Shown piece after piece: positions 52,457-63,500 of a DNA stretch of 64,000 nt. Below the pieces are notes generated by a model. The model made no database searches. It saw only the letters and a program-made list of their open reading frames with translations, and was not told where the DNA came from. Source of the stretch: Acidimicrobiia bacterium (GTDB lineage Bacteria > Actinomycetota > Acidimicrobiia > Spongiisociales > UBA5794); the NCBI GenBank assembly GCA_030065575.1, contig JASJDZ010000003.1:1-64000 (forward strand), given 5' to 3'. The position numbers and the translations under genes were made by a program. Positions within the stretch are counted from its first letter, which is position 1. Each line of letters begins with the position of its first letter.

Positions 52457-53679
52457 AAGATCTCAGCGCACCAGGGAGCAACCGAGCCGCGGAACATCAT
52501 GTCGAGCAGCGATATCGCTTCCGGTCCCCCGGCTATGCGTCCCACTCGAGCCAGCCCCCGCGCATCAGATCCGCCCAGGTAGAGCGCCCCGAGCGTTGCC
52601 ACGTCCATGGCAACGTCTCCTTCGCCGCTGACCCGCTCACATGAGCCCACTCCCCCGTCGACCTCGAGCCGATAGGTGCCCTCGTTCCATTCCGCAAAGG
52701 CATCCGACAGCGATATCGTGATCCCCCCGTCACGGCTGTAGGTTCTCTTCCCTAGCGCATCGAGGACGTCGATCAGCCGGATCCAGAGGCTGTCGTGGAG
52801 GCTGGTCGTGTTTATCCCGCGCCCGTCGTTGAAGAGATGGTCGAGCGGATCGTCAACCGGAAGATCCCAGTGCTTGACTATCGGGAACAGATCGATGTTG
52901 CTTGCGTAGTGCCAGAGACCCCGATAGGCGGCATCGCTGGTTGCGATGATCTCCCGAATCCGCACCTCGCCCTTGAAGTCTTCCCAGTTCGCCTTCTGCC
53001 TATAGGTCATGTACCCGGCCGGCTCTCCTGCTACCTCAGCGAGTGCATGGCGCAGAGCGCTGGCACCGTCCCGGTACTTCTCCGGATCGTAGAAGAGCCG
53101 GTACTTCCACCAGGTCTCGGATCGCTGGAACATGCCGGGGCGCTCGGCTTGGACCGCGGCAAACAGGGGAGGTAGCAACTCAGCCGCCTCCTCGGCATCG
53201 ATGAGTCGCACCGTCGACCCCACTTCAGCCTCCCCACGACCTACCTGTCGGGCGTCGTATTTGATCGATCGAATCGAAACCGCCGGTCCGTATCCGAACC
53301 TTCCGTATATCGGCACCTCTGATGCCCACAGCCCACCCAGTGGCTCACCGCGCTCACGTGCCATGTCGATATGGCGACGCATCATCGCGGTCAGGATGCC
53401 CTGCCGAGTGTGTGTGGGTTGCACAGTGATGATGGTCAGACCGGACATGGGAACCTGCGCACCACCCGGAACCGTGACGGTCAGTTCGAAGTCGCCGCCG
53501 GTGCCGACAATGTCGTCGCCGTCGTAGACGGGATACATCCGATCCTGATCGAAGGTCGATTTGAACCGCTCCCTGCTCTGCTCGTCGTCGCGGTCCAGAT
53601 CTTCCCCGAAGCCCGACGCAATAGCCTGGCGAAACGTGTCCAGCTCGTCCGCAACGAGTTTGCGAATCTCATAACTCAT
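52453..53679 (-). CDS. Eis-like GNAT N-acetyltransferase
   Basis: 408 aa, the size and three-part plan of Eis: N-terminal GNAT domain (ITVQPTHTRQGILTAMMRRH is the acetyl-CoA loop, GRFGYGPAV the conserved helix), a second non-functional GNAT-like domain, and a sterol-carrier-like C-terminal domain, ending in PWCAEIF with the C-terminal carboxylate that serves in catalysis. Eis acetylates amines on aminoglycosides and other substrates. Start is ATG 53679; GTG at 53688 is also possible. Confidence 0.9.
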   Translation of the reverse strand: MSYEIRKLVADELDTFRQAIASGFGEDLDRDDEQSRERFKSTFDQDRMYPVYDGDDIVGTGGDFELTVTVPGGAQVPMSGLTIITVQPTHTRQGILTAMMRRHIDMARERGEPLGGLWASEVPIYGRFGYGPAVSIRSIKYDARQVGRGEAEVGSTVRLIDAEEAAELLPPLFAAVQAERPGMFQRSETWWKYRLFYDPEKYRDGASALRHALAEVAGEPAGYMTYRQKANWEDFKGEVRIREIIATSDAAYRGLWHYASNIDLFPIVKHWDLPVDDPLDHLFNDGRGINTTSLHDSLWIRLIDVLDALGKRTYSRDGGITISLSDAFAEWNEGTYRLEVDGGVGSCERVSGEGDVAMDVATLGALYLGGSDARGLARVGRIAGGPEAISLLDMMFRGSVAPWCAEIF

Positions 53680-53767
53680 GGCCTGCACGCTATCAGGCTC
53701 GGCGAGTCGGGCGTCATCGGGTATCGCTTGCCCCTCCTAGGCTCGTGTCAGCCAAGAGGAGAGAAAC

Positions 53768-54556
53768 GTGCATCCAGTTCGCATCGCAACCCAGATTCAC
53801 CCGCAGCACGCCGACTACTCCGACATCCGTCGGACCGTCGCCAGGGCCGAAGAACTCGGCGTGGACATCGTCTACAACTGGGATCACTTCTACCCGCTCT
53901 ACGGCGATCCCGATGGCAAGCATTTTGAGTGCTGGACGATGCTCGGTGCCTGGGCTGAGCAGACCACCAACATCGAATTCGGGGCCCTGGTCACCTGCAA
54001 CTCGTACCGCAACCCGCAGCTGCTGGCCGACATGGCGCGCACGGTCGACCACATGTCCGGGGGGCGTCTCATCCTCGGCATCGGCTCCGGATGGTTCCAA
54101 CGCGACTACGACGAGTTTGGCTACGAGTTCGGTACTGCTCCCAGCCGTCTCCGCGACCTCGACGCCAACCTGCCGTTGATCAAGGAGCGCCTCGCCAAGG
54201 GGAATCCGGCCCCGACGAGGAAGATCCCGATACTGATCGGTGGCGGCGGTGAGAAGGTAACGCTACGTATCACCGCACAGCATGCCGACATGTGGCACTT
54301 CTTCGGGACCCCGGAGCAAATGGGTCGCAAGGCCGGCATTCTCGACGAATGGTGCGCCAAAGTTGGTCGCGACCCCGCCGAGATCGAGCGTTCCGCCCAG
54401 GTCGACTACGAGAAGATCACCGGCGATCCGCTCGCCCTTGCCGAGGAGTACTACGCCCTCGGGTTCACCAACTTCACGTTCGGCCTCAACGGCCCCGACT
54501 ACGACTTGACTCCGGTCAAGCCGTGGCTCGAGTGGCGGGACGCCAAGAACGCCTAA
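53768..54556 (+). CDS. LLM-class (probably F420-dependent) oxidoreductase 2
   Basis: 262 aa. VRIATQIHPQHADYSDI, NWDHFYPLYGD, LILGIGSGWFQRDYDEFGYEF and KIPILIGGGGEKVTLR match the luciferase-like TIM barrel of F420-dependent enzymes; it differs clearly from copy 1 and lacks its C-terminal extension. GTG start at 53768 after an AGAGGAGAG run. Substrate unknown. Stop overlaps the giant gene (CTAA). Confidence 0.9.
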   Translation: MHPVRIATQIHPQHADYSDIRRTVARAEELGVDIVYNWDHFYPLYGDPDGKHFECWTMLGAWAEQTTNIEFGALVTCNSYRNPQLLADMARTVDHMSGGRLILGIGSGWFQRDYDEFGYEFGTAPSRLRDLDANLPLIKERLAKGNPAPTRKIPILIGGGGEKVTLRITAQHADMWHFFGTPEQMGRKAGILDEWCAKVGRDPAEIERSAQVDYEKITGDPLALAEEYYALGFTNFTFGLNGPDYDLTPVKPWLEWRDAKNA

Positions 54557-57500
54557 CTACGGCGGGCAGTGGCCCGCACCAGGGTGCTGCCGATTGCCAG
54601 CAGCAGCAGGCCGAGGAGGGCGATCCGGCCCAGGTCGGCACCGGTGCGGGGTAGCTCATCGACGGCGACCGAGGCGGAATCGGCATTGTCGCTGATGTCG
54701 ACCTCGGGAACCGGCCCGGTCACTTCGACAACAGCGGTGTTGGTCGCCTCGGATCCGAAGTCGACGGCAACGGTTGCGCTCACGGTGATCGTGGCGGAGG
54801 CTCCCGGGTCGAGGTCGCCGGCGAGCACACAAGTCACGTCTTGACCGGCAGCGACACAGTCCCAGCCCTCGTTGTCGAGTGCGGCAACGGGCAGCTCATC
54901 TGGCACGGTGTCGGTGACGGTGATCGGGCCCAAGGCTCGGGCCGGGCCCTCGTTGCGAACCGTGATGGTGAACGCAACCAGGCCGCCTCGCTGTTGGTCC
55001 CCGGCGACGGTCTTGGTCAGCACCAGGTTGAACATACCTACGTAGCCAAAGTCGTTGTCCGCAGAATCGGCTCCTGAGACGACTGAGACCGGCGTGTTGT
55101 GGTCCAGGGTCAAGTCGGGATCGAAAGTCTGCAGCATTGGATCGGGGAAGCCGGCCGAATCGACAACAACCACATAGTCGCCGGCAGGGACATCGACGAA
55201 CACGAAGGAGCCGTCGGGGGACGTTACGACGGCGGCTACTACGGAGTCGTCGCCTCCTCCAATCACGCCATCCGGCCCGGGATCGATCAGTTGCACGGGT
55301 ATCCCACCAATGCCGTTCTCACCGGCCCCGATTGCAGTGTCGGCGTCGGCGTCGTTCCAAACGGTGCCGGAGACGCTGCCGAGGGCCGGGAACGAGGTTG
55401 GGGTGGGATCGTTGTTGTCGGTGGGATCGCCGTTGGCGTCCGGATCGATGTCCGTTCCGTTCTGGGACACATCGCCTACGGTCGTACCCGCCGGGGAGGT
55501 TGCCGTTCCGGTCGCCGTATTCCAGTACGTGCCCAGGTCGGCGCCGGGCTCCACAATCAGGTCGATCACTACGGTGGCCGTCGCTCCGGGATCCATGGTG
55601 TCGGCGCCGGTGAGCAGTGCCGTGTCGGTCATGCCATCGAATGTGGGCGATACGTCGAGCTCAATCGAGCTGACACCGACCAGCGACCAGGCGACGGCGT
55701 CGGCGTAAGTAGCGGCCAGGTCGTCGACCACCTGCACACCGCTGAGCACGACGTCGCCCAGGTTGGCGACGGTGAGTGTGTAGCTCACGTCGAATGATCC
55801 GTCGCCGTTGCTCATCGGATCTACGGGGCCGGACTTGGCGAGCCCGAGCAACGGGGCTTCGGAGAAGGACACCGGCGTCGGATCATCCTCGCCGGGATCG
55901 TCGTCATCGTCGACCGTGCCGTCGCTGTCATCGCCGTCGGAGTCGGGGTCGATGCCATCGGTCGATTGGTCGGTGACGGTGCTTCCACTCGGTGTCTCGC
56001 CACTCACATCTGCGGTGTTGTCGTGGGGACCCATATCCGCACCGGGGGTGAGCACGACTGAGATGCTCACCGTTCCGGTCTCTCCCGGATCCAGCGACTG
56101 GCCTGCTGCCAGCACATTGGCACTCGCCGAGCCGTCCCAGCTCGGATTCGCCGTCAGGCTTCCGTCAATGGCGATCGGGCTCGAGGGATCGAGACCGCTG
56201 AATTGCCCGAGGACATCGTCGGTGAGAAGGATATCGACCAGGGTCACGGAGCCGAGGTTCTCCACCGTGAGGAGATAGGTGACCGTGTAGGTGCCGTCTC
56301 CGAGGCTGACGACGCTGCTGACCGCTTTGGCCAGCCCGATGATGGCCGGGCTGATCGACGCAGCGCTTTCGTCGTCTTCGGATTGGTCGCCGTCGTCATT
56401 ACCGGGAGTGCTGTCCGGGTCGAACTGGTCGGCTGCGGAGACCTGCACCGTGTTCTCATGTTCACCTGGAATACCGGATACCGGCCCAACGACTGCCTCA
56501 AAAGTCAGGGCGATCGTGGCCCCGGCTCCTATCGACAGATCCGCCCAGGTGATGGTGCCTCCCGCCAGGACCCCCGCGTTAGAGATCGAGGAGATGCCGC
56601 CGACACCGGAGGGTAGGGCGTCGGTTATGTCGACTCCTGTCGCATCGTTGGGGCCCCGGTTGGTCACGTTGATCGTGTAGACGACCGTTGCGCCCAGTGG
56701 CGGTGTTGCATCGTCTACCGACTTGCTCACCTCGAGGTCGATCTGCTGGGGAACCAGGCCCGCCGCGTCCTCATCATCCTCGGACTGGTCGCCGTCGTCG
56801 TTGCCGGGAGTGCTGTCCGGGTCGTACTGGTCGGCGGCCGTCACCTCGGCAACGTTGGTGAAGTCCGCGGGCGGAGCCTCCACCGTCGCTTCAAACGTCA
56901 GGTCCACCGAACCACCGGCGCCGATCGTGAGACCGGACCAGATCACTGTGGAGCCAACCGCAGAACCACCGTTCGAGATGCTGCCGATGCTGGAGAACCC
57001 GGAAGGCACCACGTCCTCAACTGCAACACCGGTGGCGGTATCGGGGCCCGCATTGGCGACGGTAACCGTGAATGTGACCACATCACCAACGTTGGGGGAC
57101 GGATCGGAGACGGTCTTGGCCAGCGATAGATCGATCTGCTGCGGCACGACACTTGCGGAGTCCTCGTCGTCTTCGGACTGGTCCCCATCGTCGTTGTTGG
57201 GGGTCGAGTCGGTGTCGTACTGGTCGGCGGCAATGACTTCAGCGAAGTTGGCGTAGTCGGCGGGCGGAGCCTCCACCGTCGCCGCAAACGTCAACACCAC
57301 AGAATCGCCGGCCGGGATCGACAAGCCGAGCCACGTAACCGTGTTGACCACTACAACTCCGCCACCGGAGGCGGCGCCGATGCTGGAGTACCCAGCAGGC
57401 ACTACGTCTGCAACGGCAACACCGGTCGCGTTGTCAGGCCCGGCATTGGTGGCAGTGATCGTGAAGGTCACGACATCGCCTACGTTGGGTGTTGCGTCCG

Positions 57501-60500
57501 AGACGGTCTTGGTCAGCGATAGATCGATCTGCTGCGGGACCAGACTCGCCGCATCCTCATCATCCTCCGACTGATCCCCATCGTCGTTACCCGGCGTCGA
57601 ATCCGGATCGAACTGATCCGCGGAGGTGACCTCGGCAGTGTTGACATACTCGCCGGGCGTACCGGTCGGTGGTTCCACAGTGGCCTGGAATGTCAGCGTT
57701 GCCGAACCGCCCGAGGCGATGGTCAGCCCGGACCAGGTGACCGTGGACCCGACCGCAGACCCACCGCCGGAGATGCTGCCGATGTTGGAGAAGCCAGAGG
57801 GCACAACGTCATCAACAGAGACCCCGGTGGCGTCGCTGGGGCCGAAGTTGGTCACCGTGATAGTGAAGGTCACGACATCGCCTACGTTGGGCGCTGCGTT
57901 GGAAACCGTCTTGGCCAAGTCGAGGTCGGCCTCGAGCGGGGATGCCACGGCGGCGTCCTCGTCGTCTTCGGACTGGTCCCCATCGTCGTTGTTGGGGGTG
58001 CTGTCCGGGTCGTATTGGTCGGCGGCCGTCACCTCGGCAACGTTGGTGTATCCCGCGGGAGGGGCCTCCACAGTCGCCTCAAACGTGAGATCCAACGAAC
58101 CACCTGGGCCGATCGTGAGACCGGACCAGGTGACCGTGTTGCCGGCCTCGCTGCCGCCATTGGAGATGCTGCCGATGGCCGAGAAGCCCGACGGTACGGC
58201 GTCCTCGACGGCCACATCCGTGGCAGCAGCGGGGCCGGCATTGGCGACAGTGACCGTGAAGGTCACGACATCGCCAACATTTGGTGATGGATCGGAGACA
58301 GCCTTGGTGAGCGATAGATCGATCTGCCGCGGCACGGCACCTGCCGAGTCCTCGTCATCCTCGGACTGGTCACCGTCATCGTTGCTAGGAGTGGAGTCGG
58401 GGTCGTACTGGTCGGCGGCAGTGACTTCGGCGACGTTGGTGTAGTCGGCGGGCGGAGCTTCCACCGTCGCTTGGAACGTCAGGTCAATCGAGCCACCCGA
58501 AGCGATGGTGAGACCAGACCAGGTGACCGTATTGCCGGCCGCGCTGCCACCATTGGAGATGCTGCCAATGGCCGAGAAGCCATCCGGTACGGCGTCCTCG
58601 ACCGCAACCCCGGTGGCGATATCGGGACCGGCGTTCGACACTGTGACTGTGAAGGTGACGGTGTCGCCGACATTCGGAGATGCGTCCGAGATAGCCTTGG
58701 CCAGCGAGAGGTCGACCCGCTGCGGCACGGCACTTGCCGAGTCCTCGTCATCCTCGGACTGATCGCCGTCGTCATTGCCCGGTGTCGAATCCTGGTCGTA
58801 CTGGTCGGCGGCAGTCACCTGAGCAACGTTGGCGTAATCGGCAGGCGGAGCTTCCACCGTCGCCGCAAACGTCAGGTCCATCGAACCGCCGGCAGCGATG
58901 GTCAGACCGGACCAGGTGACTACCGAACCGACGGCCGAGCCGCCATTCGAGATGGCGCCGATACCCGAGAACCCGGAAGGCACCACATCCTCAACAGCGA
59001 CCCCGGTCGCACTGTCGGGGCCGGCGTTGGCGACCGTCACGGTGAAAGTCACCACATCGCCAACGTTTGGTGAGGGATCGGAGACGGTCTTGGTGAGCGA
59101 CAGATCGATCTGCTGCGGCACCAGACTCGCCGCATCCTCATCATCCTCAGACTGATCCCCATCGTCGTTGTTGGGGGTCGAGTCGGTGTCGTACTGGTCG
59201 GCGGCAATGACTTCAACGACGTTGGTGAAGTCGGCAGGCGGAGCCTCCACAGTCGCCGCAAACGTCAGGTCCATCGAACCGCCGGCAGCGATAGTCAAAC
59301 CAGACCACGTGACCGTACTGCCAACCGCAGAACCACCATTCGAGATTGCGGCGATGCCCGAGAAGCCATCCGGCACGGCGTCCTCGACCGCAACCCCGGT
59401 CGCAATGTCGGGACCGACGTTCGACACAGTGACTGTGAACGTGACCACATCACCGACATTCGGCGACGCATTGGACACCGACTTTGCCAGCGAGAGGTCG
59501 ATCTGCTGCGGGACCAGGATCGCGGAGTCCTCATCGTCCTCCGACTGATCACCATCATCATTATCCGGGGTCGAATCCGGATCGTATTGGTCGGCAGCAG
59601 TGACTTCGGCAACGTTGGTGAAGTCGGCGGGCGGAGCCTCCACAGTCGCCTCAAACGTGAGGTCCACCGAACCACCGGAAACAACGGTGAGACCGGACCA
59701 GGTGACCGTATTGCCGACCGCAGAACCACCGTTGGAGATACTGCCGATGCTCGAGAACCCAGACGGAACCGCGTCCTCAACCGCAACCGTGGTCGCCGCG
59801 TCAGGACCGGCATTCGACACAGTGACTGTGAACGTCACCACATCGCCAACGTTCGGTGAAGGATCGGAAACGGTCTTGGCCAGCGACAGGTCGACCTGCT
59901 GCGGCATCAGGCTCGCCGCATCCTCATCATCCTCCGACTGATCCCCGTCGTCATTGCCGGGGGTGCTGTCCGGGTCGTACTGATCGGCAGCAGTCACCTC
60001 AGCAACATTGGAATATCCGGCGGGCGGAGCTTCCACCGTCGCCGCAAACGTCAGATCCACCGAACCGCCGGCGGCGATGACAAGACCGGACCAGGCCACC
60101 GTGGACCCAACTGCGGAACCACCGTTGGAGATGGCGGCGATGCTCGAGAAGCCATCCGGCACGCTGTCCTCGACTGAGACACCCGTCGCACTGTCGGGGC
60201 CGGCGTTCGACACTGTGACTGTGAACGTGACCACGTCACCAACATTCGGTGATGGACTAGAAACCGTCTTGGTCAACGACAGATCGATCAGCTGCGGAAT
60301 CGCCGATACCGCATCCTCGTCATCCTCAGACTGATCACCGTCATCGTTGTTGGGAGTGCTGTCGGGGTCGTACTGGTCGGCGGCAGTGACTTCGGCGACG
60401 TTGGTGTAATCCGCAGGCGGAGCCTCCACCGTCGCCTCAAACGTCAACACCACCGAACCACCAGAAGCGATAGTCAAGCCAGACCAGGTCACCGCGGACC

Positions 60501-63500
60501 CAACTGCGGAACCACCATTCGAGATGCTGCCGATAGCCGAGAAGCCATCCGGCACGCTGTCCTCGACCGCAACACCGGTCGCAGTGTCGGGACCGGCGTT
60601 CGCCACCGTCACCGTGAAGGTCACCACATCACCAACACTTGGTGATGGATCAGAAACCGTCTTGGTCAACGACAGATCGATCAGTTGCGGAACCGCCGAT
60701 ACCGCATCCTCGTCATCCTCAGACTGATCACCGTCGTCATTGTCCGGTGTCGAATCCGGATCGAATCGATCGGAGCCGGTGACCTCAGCCACGTTCTTGT
60801 ACTCGTCGGCCGCACCAGTCGGCGGATCGACGACTGCGTCGAAGGTGAGAATGACCGTATCGAGAGCGGTGATGCTGAGACCGGACCAGGTGACCGTATT
60901 GCCAACCACGCCGCCACCGTTGGAGATACTGCCGATGCCGGAGAACCCGGACGGCACAACATCCTCCACCGCAACACCGGCAACGTCATCTGGCCCGAAG
61001 TTCGCCACGGTGATGGTGAAGGTCACGGTGTCTCCGACATTCGGAGTTGCATTCGACACGGACTTCGTCAGTTCCAGGTCTGCCACTTCGGGGACCACGG
61101 ACGCAGAATCCTCGTCGTCTTCGGATTGGTCGCCGTCGTCGTTGTTCGGAGTTGAGTCGGGATCGAACTGATCAGAGGCGGTCACCTCAGCAACGTTCAC
61201 GTACTCGCTCGGCGCACCGGTGGGCGCAACAACGTCGGCCTCGAAAGTCAGGATGATCGATCCGCCGGAGCTGATGGCCAGTCCAGACCAGGTGACCGTC
61301 GACCCGGCAGCGATTCCGCCGCCGGAAACGTTGGCGACATTCGTGTAGCCAGAGGGGACATCATCGACAACGGCAATGCCGGAGGCGTCGTCGGAGCCCA
61401 GGTTGACCACGGTGATGGTGAACGTGACTGTGTCACCAACGCCGGGAGTTGCGTCGGAGACGGTCTTGCTGAGCTCGAGATCGGCCTCGGTCGGAAGTAG
61501 ACCAACGTTGTCCTCGTCATCCTCGGATTGATCACCGTCGTCGTTGTTCGGAGTGGAGTCGGGATCGAATTGATCGGAGGCGGTCACCTCGGCCATGTTG
61601 AGATAGGCGGCAGGTGGCGCTTGGACCTCGGCCTGGAAGGTGACTGAAGTCGAACCGCCTGCCGGTACCGATAGGCCGGACCAGGTCACTACGTTCCCAA
61701 CCGCCAATCCGCCGTCGGAGATGCTCCCAATCGATGCATACCCGTTGGGCACTGTGTCGGCCAGGGAGACGCCGGTTGCGTCGTCCGGACCGGCATTGCT
61801 GACGCTCAGGGTGAAGGTCACGACCTCACCCACCAGCGGCGCGCTGTCGGAAACGGACTTGACCAGCGAGAGGTCGGCCTCCTGCGGCACAACCGCAGTC
61901 GCATCCTCGTCGTCCTCGGACTGGTCCCCGTCGTCATTGTCCGGGGTGCTGTCCGGGTCGTAGCGATCGGAGTCGACGACCTCAGCAACGTTCACGTACT
62001 CACCCGGCGCACCGGTTGGGGCGGCAACGGTCACATCGAAGGTCACCGCAGTCGACCCGCCGGCGGCGACCGCCAACCCGGTCCAGGAGATAACTCCGCC
62101 AGCTTCGCTGCCGCCATCGGAGATGTTGGTGATGGCGCTGTAGCCGGCCGGAACTACATCCTCTATGTCAACCCCGGTGGCGTCGTCCGGGCCGCCGTTG
62201 GAGACAGTGATAGTGAAGGTGACGGTGTCGCCGACATTTGGCGAGGCATCCGAGACTGTCTTGACCAGCGAGAGGTCGGCTTGCAGCGGGGTGACTCCGG
62301 CCCCATCCTCATCGTCCTCGGATTGATCGCCATCGTCGTTGTCCGGTGCCGAATCGGGGTCGCGCTGGTCGGAGGCAGTCACCTCAGCCGTATTGTCGTA
62401 ATCGGCCGTTGGTGCCAACACCTCGGCATCGAAGGTGACCGCAGTGGTTCCCCCGGCGGGCACGGTAAGGCCGGACCAGGTCACGGTCGAGCCCACGGCG
62501 GAACCGCCCGACGACACATTGACGATATTCGTGTACCCGTCCGGGACCGAGTCGGCGACCGCAACGCCGGTGGCGTCGTTGGGGCCGGCATTGGAGATCG
62601 TGATGGTGAAGGTGACGGTCTGACCCACATCCGGAGTGGCGTCGCTGACTGTCTTGGCCAGCGAGAGATCTGCCGCCTGCGGAGTCACCGTCTCGTTGGT
62701 CTCGTCATCCTCAGATTGATCGCCGTCGTCGTTATCCGGTGTCGAATCTGGATCGAGTGCGGCCGATGCGGTGACCTGGGCCACGTTCAGATACTCATCG
62801 GGAGCTCCGGATGGTGCTTGCACCGTCGCGGCGTATGTGAGGTTGATCGACGTAGAGGCTGGGATCGAGGCCACAGTCCAGATGAGGGTTGGGACTGCCG
62901 AGGCGTCCTGCGTGCTGCCTCCGGCGATCGAACCAGTCTCGTAGGCGAGCCCGGCGGGTAGGACGTCGGCCACCGCAACGTTGGTAGCGGTGTCCGGCCC
63001 GTCGTTGACCAGGGTGAGCACGTAGGTGATGGTGTCACCCACGTTGGGATTGATGTCGGATGCTGACTTGAAGAGGCTGAGGTCGGCTCGAGCGGTGAGC
63101 ACCGTCTCGGTGTCGGTGTCCGAGGTGGGTGTCCCTGCGGGGGCGAGCCCAACAACCGTTGCGGTGTTGGTGACCTGGCCGGTAGTCGCGTCCGCCGCAG
63201 TGACCGTGTAGGGAGCGGTACACGCCATCGTCCCCCCGGGAGCCAGAGTCGAACCCTGCGCCGGAGCGCACGTGATGGCGCCGAGCCCGGGCAGCGGGTC
63301 GCTGACCGTCACGTTGGTCAGCGACACGTCGCCGGTATTGGCCACGTCGAATGAGTAGGTGAGGGTGTCCCCCACCGAGACATCGCCGGAGCCATCCTCA
63401 TCGGCATTTGCGTCCAGGTGTTTAACCAGCGTGATCGTCGGGCTGCCTTCGATCGGGGTGGTGAGTGAGTCGGTGTCGCTGACCGGGGTGGAGTCGGGAT

